Source: CAYYNP01 sp964472545 (GTDB lineage Bacteria > Planctomycetota > Planctomycetia > Pirellulales > Thermoguttaceae). From it: a DNA stretch of 6,002 nt. Location of the stretch: the NCBI GenBank assembly GCA_964472545.1, contig CAYYNP010000444.1:1-6002 (forward strand). Direction: 5' to 3'. How positions within the stretch are numbered: position 1 is the stretch's first letter; every line of letters starts with the position of its first letter. Below are positions 1-5,810 of this stretch, piece after piece. The notes below the pieces were generated by a model that made no database searches, was not told where the DNA came from, and worked only from the letters and a program-made list of their open reading frames with translations. Both the position numbers and the translations under genes were made by a program.

Positions 1-10
1 CCACACGACA

Positions 11-40
11 TTGACACCGCCGCCCGCTTTCTGCTAAAAG
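11..40 (+). promoter_or_regulatory. Candidate sigma70-type promoter
   Basis: A perfect TTGACA hexamer lies at 11-16. TAAAAG at 35-40 is the best -10 candidate (4 of 6 matches to TATAAT), giving an 18-base spacer. Transcription would begin roughly at 47-50, leaving a leader of about 55 bases before the ATG at 104. The -35 match is exact, but the -10 is mediocre and the sequence upstream of the window is missing, so this is an inference. It would drive the barrel gene and probably the surface-protein gene behind it. Confidence 0.3.
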
Positions 41-103
41 CCGCCCTCTCTTCTGCCAAAATCCCCTACCGATTCCTCATCTGCGGTCAGAGACGGGTAT
101 AGG

Positions 104-1642
104 ATGCGCATTTCCATTGTCCCCCTGGGCTCGGCCCGCGCGGCACCGGCCTATGTCGTCGCGGCCGTCTTGATAGCTGGCGCGGCGTTCGCGGAGCCCC
201 CTTCGACGTTGCCTCCCGACGGGCCGATCCCCCATGTGACGGTCGAACACGTGACCTTGCTCGACGAGACGACCGAACTCGGCCGGCGCCCGTCCCGGGC
301 TGTTCGCGCCTCCTATCAGGAAGAGGTTTCCGTCGATCCACCGGAAGTGCTTCCGCTGCCGGAAGGTCGGGCCGCAAACTCGGACTCCGGCGAGACGATT
401 CTCTCCATCGACGAATACGGCCCTTCGGAGTTGTTTGCCGAACCACCGGGGACCTGGGCGGATCGCTCCCACAACTGCAACGGCTGCCCGTGCGGACTGC
501 CCGAACAAATCTGGATCACTGCCGAGTACCTCTACTGGCTCGAAAAAGGCATGGACCTGCCGCCGCTGGTCACCACCAGTCCGGACGGAACCGGCGGCTC
601 TCAGGCTGGCGTGCTGGGGATCGACGGCACACAGATCCTCTTTGGCAATTCCACGGTCTTCGACGACTGGCGCGACGGCGTTCGGCTGCGGGCCGGCGCG
701 TGGTTGGACGACTGCCGTTGGTACGGGCTGGAAGGCGAGTATTTTGGGCTGTTCAAAGAGACCCTTCAGTTTCGGGCCGCCTCCGACGACGACGGCAGCC
801 CCATACTTGCGCGCCCGTTCTTCAATATGAATCCCCGCGACGCCGGCGACGACCTGGATCCGCCCGCCCGAGAGGACTCGGAGTTGGTGGCGCTGCCCGA
901 CCTGGTGGCCGGCACCGTAACGGTCGACGCCTCAACCACACTCTACTCGGCCGGTGCCCGGTTGCGCATCAACCTCTGCTGCAAGAACGTCTGCCGTCGC
1001 GACCCTTGCACCGGCGCGAGCGGTTACGGTGGCGGCACGCGTTTGGATCTCCTGCTGGGTTACCGCTACATGCGATTGCAGGAACGCCTGCGGATTTCCG
1101 AAGCCCTGACGTCGCTGGATCTCGGCAACCCCGGCCAGTACGACATCTTCGACCAATTCGACACCAGCAACGACTTCCACGGCGGGGAAATCGGTGCCCA
1201 GTGGCGGTGGCAGCAGCGCCGCTGGTCGTTGGAGATCTTGGGAAAGCTTGGCGTCGGCAACAATCATCAGGCTGTCGAGATCGACGGTGGCACCGTGATT
1301 ACACCCTTTGTGGGCGGTCCCGATCTGCCGTTCACGGGGGGGCTGCTGGCCCAGCGAACGAACATCGGGACGTATAGTGACGATGAATTCGCCGTGATCC
1401 CCGAGATTGGCCTGACGGTGGGCTTTCGTGTCACGCCGCACCTTCACGTGACCGCAGGCTACACGTTTCTCTACCTCAGCCGAGTGGCCCGGCCCGGCGA
1501 TCAGATCGACCAGGACGTGAATCCCGACCTGCTGCCGCCGGAGGTTGATCCGGTGGTCGGCCCGTTACGGCCGGAGTTTGCCTTTGCGCATACCGATTAC
1601 TGGGTGCAGGGGCTCAATCTGGGGCTGGCGTTGCACTGGTAG
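104..1642 (+). CDS. BBP7-family outer-membrane beta-barrel protein
   Basis: The 512-residue product is a predicted outer-membrane protein of the planctomycete BBP7 beta-barrel family, which has no established substrate. Residues 1-30 look like a signal peptide: an Arg near the start, a hydrophobic core around 17-29 (YVVAAVLIAGAAF) and probable cleavage after A30. Residues 31-124 form a proline- and acid-rich linker. A cysteine cluster follows at C125, C128 and C130. The barrel begins at about 136 with WITAEYLYW. Family-like motifs are LLGYRYMRLQERLRI (from about 317), GGEIGAQW (360-367), GKLGVG (380-385) and GYTFLYLSRVARPGDQID (452-469). The chain ends in alternating hydrophobic residues and a terminal Trp (GLALHW), as expected for insertion by the outer-membrane barrel machinery. 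A second cysteine group (C292, C293, C297, C302) sits in what is probably a loop. The start at 104 is preceded by a weak GAGACGGG at about 90-97 and is the start that includes the whole signal peptide. The next gene begins 37 bases after the stop. Family assignment is by motif recognition; the transport or adhesive role is unknown. Confidence 0.88.
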   Translation: MRISIVPLGSARAAPAYVVAAVLIAGAAFAEPPSTLPPDGPIPHVTVEHVTLLDETTELGRRPSRAVRASYQEEVSVDPPEVLPLPEGRAANSDSGETILSIDEYGPSELFAEPPGTWADRSHNCNGCPCGLPEQIWITAEYLYWLEKGMDLPPLVTTSPDGTGGSQAGVLGIDGTQILFGNSTVFDDWRDGVRLRAGAWLDDCRWYGLEGEYFGLFKETLQFRAASDDDGSPILARPFFNMNPRDAGDDLDPPAREDSELVALPDLVAGTVTVDASTTLYSAGARLRINLCCKNVCRRDPCTGASGYGGGTRLDLLLGYRYMRLQERLRISEALTSLDLGNPGQYDIFDQFDTSNDFHGGEIGAQWRWQQRRWSLEILGKLGVGNNHQAVEIDGGTVITPFVGGPDLPFTGGLLAQRTNIGTYSDDEFAVIPEIGLTVGFRVTPHLHVTAGYTFLYLSRVARPGDQIDQDVNPDLLPPEVDPVVGPLRPEFAFAHTDYWVQGLNLGLALHW

Positions 1643-1679
1643 GCACGCCGCGCATCACAGACACACGGGATAGTCGCTC

Positions 1680-4322
1680 ATGTCGTTACCTTTCGAGATC
1701 CTACGAGGCCTCTTTGGCCGCGCTGGTCAGACGCGGCCGTTGCCCATCCTGCCGCCGAACGTGCAGCGCCGATCGGAGCGTCCTGGCGGCCGCGGGCTGA
1801 GCTACGAGACTCTCGAAGCGCGGTGCCTGCTGGCGGCGACCGATCTGGCGGCGATCACCGGCACCGTCTACCGCGACTTCGCCGGTGACGGCTTCGATGC
1901 CGGCGAGGAGGTGGCAGGAGCGACCATGCGGCTCTATCGCGACGATGGCGACAACACGTTTGACTCGGGCGTCGATACGCTGGTCGACACGGATCTGACG
2001 GACGTCGGCGGCGTTTATCTGTTCGACGATCTGGTGGTCGGGACCTACTTCGTCCAGCAGCCGGGCCAGACGGTCGGCGCCGTGACGCTCAATGAGGACT
2101 CGAGCGGGCCGATCGACATCGACGCCGCGGACGTGGCCGGCGTGCAGGGAACGGTCTTCGATACCTTCGACACCGCACAAACCGTGGTCGCCAACGCACC
2201 GGTCGGCACAACGGCCAGTTCTTCCCTGGCGGCCGCCGAGGCGATCGGCGGCGAGCGCGATCTGCTGGCCGAGGTGACCATGGCCGCCGGCGGGTTCGAC
2301 AACGTGGAAGTGGCCGCCGGCTCATCGCGGCTGAGTTTCAATCCGACGTTCGACGCCGCCGGGCGCTATCTGACAACCTGGGACGGTCCCGACGGCGACG
2401 CCACCGTGCTAGATCCGACCGGGCTGGTCGGTTTGTTCGGCGGCCCCGGCGGCCTCGACTTGACCGACGGCGGAGCCAGCACCCACGTGGCGATGACCGT
2501 CGGCGTGCAAACTGCCGGCACCGAAGCCCGCATTCGCGTCTATACCGATGCCACGCACTGGTCGCAGGCGACCGTTGCGCTGACGGCCACGGCCGGACAG
2601 CCCGACGCCGAGTACTACCTCGACTATGCGACCGACTTCGCCGACGGCGCCGGGGCCGTCGACGGCGCCGATTTCGACAACGTGGGGGCGGTGGAACTGG
2701 AAATCGAGGCGACCGTGGCCGCAGCGGACGGACGCGTTACGCTGATCGGCGCGATTGGCCCCAACGTGGTCACCGAAGACTTCCCCAATATCGAATCGGC
2801 CGACCTCTCGCTGAGCAAGATCGTCGACGACGGCACGCCGAACGTCGGTCAGAACGTGACCTTCACACTGACGCTGACCAACGGCGGGCCGGATACCGCC
2901 AACAACATTGCGGTCACCGACACGCTGCCGGCCGGGATGACGTACGTCTCTTCCGTGATCGGCCAGGGGACGTACGACGACGTCTCGGGCGTGTGGCGAA
3001 TCGGCACGGTGGCCAACGCCGCCACGGCCACGCTGCAAATAACGGCCTCGGTCGACACAACCGGCACCAAGACCAACACGGCCGAAGTGACCGCGGCCGA
3101 CCAGTTCGACCCCGATTCGACGCCCGTCAACGGCGATACGGGCGAAGACGACTGGGCCCAAGTGTCGCTGACGCCCGAAGTGGCCGACCTCTCGATCACC
3201 AAGAGCGTCGACGACCCCGCGCCGGACATCGGCCAGAACGTGACGTTTACTATTGCCTTGAGGAACGACGGCCCGGACGCGGCCACCAACGTCGCCGTGA
3301 GCGACCCCCTGCCGGCCGGAATGACGTACGTCTCCTCGTCGCCCAGCCAGGGGTCGTACGCCAGCGGCACCGGCGTATGGACCGTCGGCACCGTGGCCAA
3401 CGGCGCCACGGCCAGTCTGCAAATCACGGCCACGGTGGACACCGCAGGCTCAAAGACCAACACGGCCCAAGTCAGCGCGGCCGATCAGTTCGACCCCGAT
3501 TCGACGCCCGCCAACGACGAAGGCGGCGAAGACGATCAGGACACCGCGTCGCTTACGCCGCTGGGCACGATCTCCGGATACGTCTTTATCGACGTCGACA
3601 ACGACGGTGCGCGCGAGGCGGGCGAAGGCGGCATCGGCGGCGTTGCGTTGACGCTCACCGGCATGGACGATCTCGACGCGGCGGTCGACCTTGCGACCTC
3701 CACGGCCGCCGACGGCTCCTACGCCTTTGCAGACCTGCGGCCGAGCAACGGCGCCGGCTATACGGTCACGCAAACCCAGCCGGCCGGATATCTCGACGGC
3801 ATCGAAGAGGTCGGCAGCCTCGGCGGCGCCGCTGCCGTGCCGTCGTCGGCCGACGTCATCAGCGCGATTGTGCTCGCCAGCGGCGAGAGCGGCGAAGACT
3901 ACAACTTCGGCGAATTGGAACCTTCGTCACTGGCCGGCTCGGTCTACTACGACGCCAACGAAGACGGCGTAATGCAGCCGACCGAATCCGGGATCGCAGG
4001 CGTGACCCTTACGCTTACCGGTACCGACGACCTGGGCAGCGCCGTCAACCAAGCCGACACCACGGCCGCCGACGGTTCCTACCTCTTCAGCAATCTCCGG
4101 CCCAGCGACGCCACCGGCTATACGCTCACCGAAACCCAACCGGCCGGCTTCCAGGACGGCCTGGAAGCCCTCGGCACTCCGGCCTTGGGGGCCACGGCGT
4201 TGGACGACGTTTTCACCAATCTCGACCTGGACGCCGGCATCGACGCGGTCGACTTCGACTTCGGCGAACTGATCCAACTCATCTCCAAACGGCGGTTCTT
4301 GGCCTCGGTGCAGAGCCCGTAG
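1680..4322 (+). CDS. Modular surface protein with SdrD-B-like and DUF11 domains
   Basis: The 880-residue product is probably exported and displayed at the cell surface or in the matrix, as a structural or adhesive protein. Residues 1-39 are basic. Residues 40-53 (LSYETLEARCLLAA) match the planctomycete N-terminal export-associated motif of the LExR-x-LL type. An SdrD-B-like beta-sandwich follows at about 59-132 (ITGTVYRDFAGDG..., GGVYLFDDLVVGTYFV). Residues about 160-371 form an unassigned, beta-rich, glycine-rich region containing FDTAQTV and IGGERDL (189-195). Two DUF11 domains occupy 375-502 and 503-630 (GQNVTFT, LPAGMTYVSS, DQFDPDSTP). Two more SdrD-B-like domains lie at about 631-746 and 751-864, each with an Asp/Asn-rich, possibly calcium-binding loop (DVDNDG, DANEDG) and a closing FGEL. 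The tail is ISKRRFLASVQSP. The protein is strongly acidic with few cysteines. The ATG at 1680 has only a weak GGGA upstream and may rely on coupling to the barrel gene. A catalytic domain is not evident. The exact ligand and anchoring mechanism are unknown. Confidence 0.87.
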   Translation: MSLPFEILRGLFGRAGQTRPLPILPPNVQRRSERPGGRGLSYETLEARCLLAATDLAAITGTVYRDFAGDGFDAGEEVAGATMRLYRDDGDNTFDSGVDTLVDTDLTDVGGVYLFDDLVVGTYFVQQPGQTVGAVTLNEDSSGPIDIDAADVAGVQGTVFDTFDTAQTVVANAPVGTTASSSLAAAEAIGGERDLLAEVTMAAGGFDNVEVAAGSSRLSFNPTFDAAGRYLTTWDGPDGDATVLDPTGLVGLFGGPGGLDLTDGGASTHVAMTVGVQTAGTEARIRVYTDATHWSQATVALTATAGQPDAEYYLDYATDFADGAGAVDGADFDNVGAVELEIEATVAAADGRVTLIGAIGPNVVTEDFPNIESADLSLSKIVDDGTPNVGQNVTFTLTLTNGGPDTANNIAVTDTLPAGMTYVSSVIGQGTYDDVSGVWRIGTVANAATATLQITASVDTTGTKTNTAEVTAADQFDPDSTPVNGDTGEDDWAQVSLTPEVADLSITKSVDDPAPDIGQNVTFTIALRNDGPDAATNVAVSDPLPAGMTYVSSSPSQGSYASGTGVWTVGTVANGATASLQITATVDTAGSKTNTAQVSAADQFDPDSTPANDEGGEDDQDTASLTPLGTISGYVFIDVDNDGAREAGEGGIGGVALTLTGMDDLDAAVDLATSTAADGSYAFADLRPSNGAGYTVTQTQPAGYLDGIEEVGSLGGAAAVPSSADVISAIVLASGESGEDYNFGELEPSSLAGSVYYDANEDGVMQPTESGIAGVTLTLTGTDDLGSAVNQADTTAADGSYLFSNLRPSDATGYTLTETQPAGFQDGLEALGTPALGATALDDVFTNLDLDAGIDAVDFDFGELIQLISKRRFLASVQSP
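2802..3569 (+). repeat. Tandem 384-base repeat encoding two DUF11 domains
   Basis: Two adjacent coding repeats, 2802-3185 and 3186-3569, are each exactly 128 codons long. By hand alignment, without any gap, 85 of 128 residues are identical (about 66 %). Conserved blocks include GQNVTFT, LPAGMTYVSS, LQITA and DQFDPDSTP, and the DNA is also close in places (for example around the GACGTACGTCTC shared by both copies). DUF11 domains are immunoglobulin-like stalk modules in bacterial surface proteins. The equal length points to a clean in-frame duplication. Confidence 0.9.
3570..4271 (+). repeat. Duplicated SdrD-B-like domain pair
   Basis: Two copies, 3570-3929 and 3930-4271, encode about 120 and 114 residues. 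They share the order D-rich loop (DVDNDG / DANEDG), GVxLTLTGxDDL, TAADGSY, NLRPS or DLRPS, GYT(V/L)T(Q/E)TQPAG, and a closing FGEL. The second copy lacks a few residues just before the closing motif. The Asp/Asn loops resemble the calcium-binding loops of staphylococcal SdrD B repeats, so calcium-dependent rigidity is plausible but inferred. Confidence 0.85.
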
Positions 4323-4344
4323 CGAGATCGCGTCCGATCTTCGC
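4322..4344 (+). terminator. Hairpin at the stop codon, possible terminator
   Basis: GCGAGATCG (4322-4330) pairs with CGATCTTCGC (4335-4344) around a CGTC loop. The stem has nine base pairs and a single bulged T. It begins on the last base of the surface-protein stop codon. No T-run follows (the next bases are GAGCCC), so it is not a classical intrinsic terminator. It could stabilise the 3' end of the mRNA or mark a Rho-dependent end. Confidence 0.3.
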
Positions 4345-4436
4345 GAGCCCTATGCGAATGTACGGGCTGTCACATCTGGCGCGGTCGTTCCGAAACGTCG
4401 GGCGTCTTGCGCGGCCGAGAATCGCACCGCAGCGAC

Positions 4437-4486
4437 GTGACCTAGTCACAACGGAGGGGCTCCTCCGTCCTGGTGAATTCACACCA
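4437..4486 (+). other. Row of three small inverted repeats
   Basis: Three inverted repeats sit almost end to end. GTGAC-CTA-GTCAC is at 4437-4449, ACGGAGG-GGCT-CCTCCGT at 4451-4468 (7 bp stem, 4-base loop), and TGGTG-AATTCA-CACCA at 4471-4486. All arms are perfect. They lie about 170 bases before the mscS start. They could be operator sites, an RNA structure in the leader, or a Rho-type transcript end. No T-run follows, and no known riboswitch is recognised. Confidence 0.45.
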
Positions 4487-4640
4487 AGAGGCCGCCACGC
4501 ATGATGTAGTAGCTTTGCATGGCCGGCCGAGGGGGCGATTCCCACCGTTCACGCGTTGCCGAAGGCGCCTTGGCCGTAACAATACCGAGAGCCCGGCACG
4601 CGTTGTGGCTGAACTCGAAATCAAAGAACCATCCGTCCAC

Positions 4641-4646
4641 AAGGAG
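4641..4646 (+). promoter_or_regulatory. Ribosome-binding site of mscS
   Basis: AAGGAG at 4641-4646 is eight bases upstream of the ATG at 4655. It is the strongest Shine-Dalgarno match next to any of the main genes in the window and fixes the mscS start. Confidence 0.8.
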
Positions 4647-4654
4647 TCGTCGAA

Positions 4655-5524
4655 ATGCAGATCGGACTGTTGGCCGAGGAAAACGGCGCGACCGGCGAAG
4701 TTGCCCAGCTTTGGAACATGGTCAGTGCGTTTGTAGTCGAGCGGGGCGCCGACCTCGTCTTGAACGTCGTGGCCGCCTTGGCGATCTTCGTCGTCGGGCG
4801 CTGGGTCTGCAAGCTGCTGAAGCGGCTGGTCGCCAGGCTGCTCACGCGGGCCAACGTCGACGAAACGCTGACGAAGTTCCTCGGCAACATCGTCTACACG
4901 CTCTTGCTGTTGATGGTGGTCCTGGCGGCCGTGAATCGGCTGGGCGTTGATACTACGTCGTTCGCCGCGATCCTCGCCGCCGCCGGTCTGGCGGTCGGTT
5001 TCGCGCTGCAGGGGTCGCTGGCCAACTTCGCCGCCGGCGTGATGCTGATCCTCTTCAAACCGTTCGGCGTGGGCGACTTCGTCGACGCCGGCGGCTCCAG
5101 CGGAACGGTCGAAGAGGTCCACATCTTCAATACCCTGATGCGCACCGGCGACAACGTGCTGATCGTCGTGCCCAACGGCCAGATCATCGCCGGCACGATC
5201 ACCAACTTTTCGGCCAAAGAAACCCGGCGAATCGATCTGGTCGTCGGCTGCGGCTACGGCGACGACCTGAAGGCCGTCAAGCAGTACCTGCTCGAAGTCC
5301 TCGCCGGCGACGAGCGCATCCTCAAAGACCCCGAGCCGGTGGTCGCCGTCAGCAAACTCGGCGACAGCAGCGTCAATTTCGTCGTCCGCCCCTGGGTCAG
5401 GTCCGGCGACTACTGGGCCGTCCGATGGGACCTTACCGAGCAGATCAAGCTCGGCTTTGACGAGAAGGGTTTCAATATCCCGTATCCGACGCAGGACCTG
5501 CACGTGCACCAAGCGGCGGGGTAG
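4655..5524 (+). CDS. mscS: Small-conductance mechanosensitive channel MscS
   Basis: The 289-residue product is an inner-membrane tension-gated channel that releases small solutes during hypo-osmotic shock; E. coli MscS has 286 residues. The order of elements is the same. A short periplasmic N-terminus precedes TM1 at about 33-58 (LVLNVVAALAIFVVGRWV), TM2 lies at about 76-95, and the pore helix TM3 spans about 101-134. The pore signature AAGLAVGFALQGSLANFAAG (109-128) contains the kink glycine G120 (E. coli G113) and ends in FKPF. The cytoplasmic beta domain (VGDFVDAGGSSGTVEEV, VVPNGQIIAGTITNFS) and alpha/beta domain follow, ending in FNIPYPTQDLHVH, which aligns with the E. coli C-terminal segment. 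By alignment, the two hydrophobic gate rings L105 and L109 of E. coli correspond to L112 and F116 here. No extra N-terminal membrane domain is present, so this is the minimal MscS type. It is separated from the upstream gene by a 332-base structured gap and has its own good ribosome-binding site, so it is probably expressed separately. Confidence 0.95.
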   Translation: MQIGLLAEENGATGEVAQLWNMVSAFVVERGADLVLNVVAALAIFVVGRWVCKLLKRLVARLLTRANVDETLTKFLGNIVYTLLLLMVVLAAVNRLGVDTTSFAAILAAAGLAVGFALQGSLANFAAGVMLILFKPFGVGDFVDAGGSSGTVEEVHIFNTLMRTGDNVLIVVPNGQIIAGTITNFSAKETRRIDLVVGCGYGDDLKAVKQYLLEVLAGDERILKDPEPVVAVSKLGDSSVNFVVRPWVRSGDYWAVRWDLTEQIKLGFDEKGFNIPYPTQDLHVHQAAG

Positions 5525-5597
5525 GTGGGTGGCTTCGGCCTGGTGTTTATCGGACAATGCGACGGCCCAGCACTGGCGGACTCCGGAGGGGGGGGTA

Positions 5598-5654
5598 ATG
5601 TCCTTGTGGTTCGAGAGTGCGCGATTGGCCGACAGCGCTTCGCCGGCTGACTGA
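5598..5654 (+). CDS. Possible 18-residue small ORF
   Basis: ATG at 5598 opens an 18-codon frame (MSLWFESARLADSASPAD, then TGA). A purine-rich GGAGGG at 5585-5590, continuing into a run of eight G (5588-5595), lies directly upstream. Nothing is recognised in the peptide, and it has neither a membrane segment nor cysteines. A purine run before an ATG is expected by chance in GC-rich DNA, so this is weak. The rest of 5525-5810 shows no other gene or terminator. Confidence 0.12.
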   Translation: MSLWFESARLADSASPAD

Positions 5655-5810
5655 CTGTCTTGTTTCCGGTTTGCCCGCCGCCCGCGGATATTAGCAGAAG
5701 CTTGCCTCAGCCCCCCCTAGGCTGGTAAACTAGGAAAGGTCGGGGTGCGCCCGAAGGAAACGTCCGTAACCGGGGCTCCGGCCGGATTCGACCAGCCAAG
5801 CAGTCTGCCG

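Larger units (their letters stand above)
4323..4654. other. Non-coding gap between surface-protein gene and mscS
   Basis: No gene is supportable in these 332 bases. ORFs crossing them on either strand are arginine-rich or otherwise unnatural extensions of frames opposite real genes. The gap holds the hairpin at its left edge, a row of three inverted repeats at 4437-4486, a 9-base direct repeat CACGCGTTG at 4550-4558 and 4597-4605 (47 bases apart, each with the palindrome ACGCGT), and the mscS ribosome-binding site. I could not find a good -35/-10 pair: TTGCCG at 4556-4561 has no adequate -10 at the right distance. Confidence 0.6.

Noticed and set aside
490..1377. Plus-strand ORF of 295 codons overlapping the barrel gene
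   Set aside because: It is an arginine-rich shadow frame; the barrel frame has a signal peptide and family motifs.
1821..1829. Possible lipoprotein cysteine (C49) in the N-terminus of the surface protein
   Set aside because: The residues before it are EAR, not a lipobox of the L-[AS]-[GA]-C type. The segment fits the LExRxLLA motif instead.
2409..3422. Minus-strand ORF of 337 codons inside the surface-protein gene
   Set aside because: It is an antisense shadow. Its apparent internal repeats are simply the DUF11 duplication read in reverse.
2993..4504. Plus-strand ORF of 503 codons in another frame of the surface-protein gene
   Set aside because: The product is extremely rich in Arg, Gly and His, as expected from frame-shifted reading of GC-rich DNA, and it competes with a frame holding recognisable domains.
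5531..5540. GGC-TTCG-GCC hairpin after the mscS stop as a terminator
   Set aside because: The stem is only three base pairs and cannot be extended, and no T-run follows.
4442..5557. Long minus-strand ORF of 371 codons opposite mscS
   Set aside because: It lies fully opposite a clear MscS gene. Its product is a His/Asp/Gln-rich composition typical of the antisense of GC-rich coding DNA, with no domain.
5663..5692. Promoter for the last gene (TTTCCG, 18 bases, GATATT)
   Set aside because: The -35 matches only 3 of 6 and the -10 only 4 of 6; too weak in this composition to report.
5716..5734. CCTAG / CTAGG inverted repeat before the last gene
   Set aside because: Arms are five bases with a 9-base loop and do not extend. 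This is common by chance and it overlaps the possible ribosome-binding site of the GTG start.
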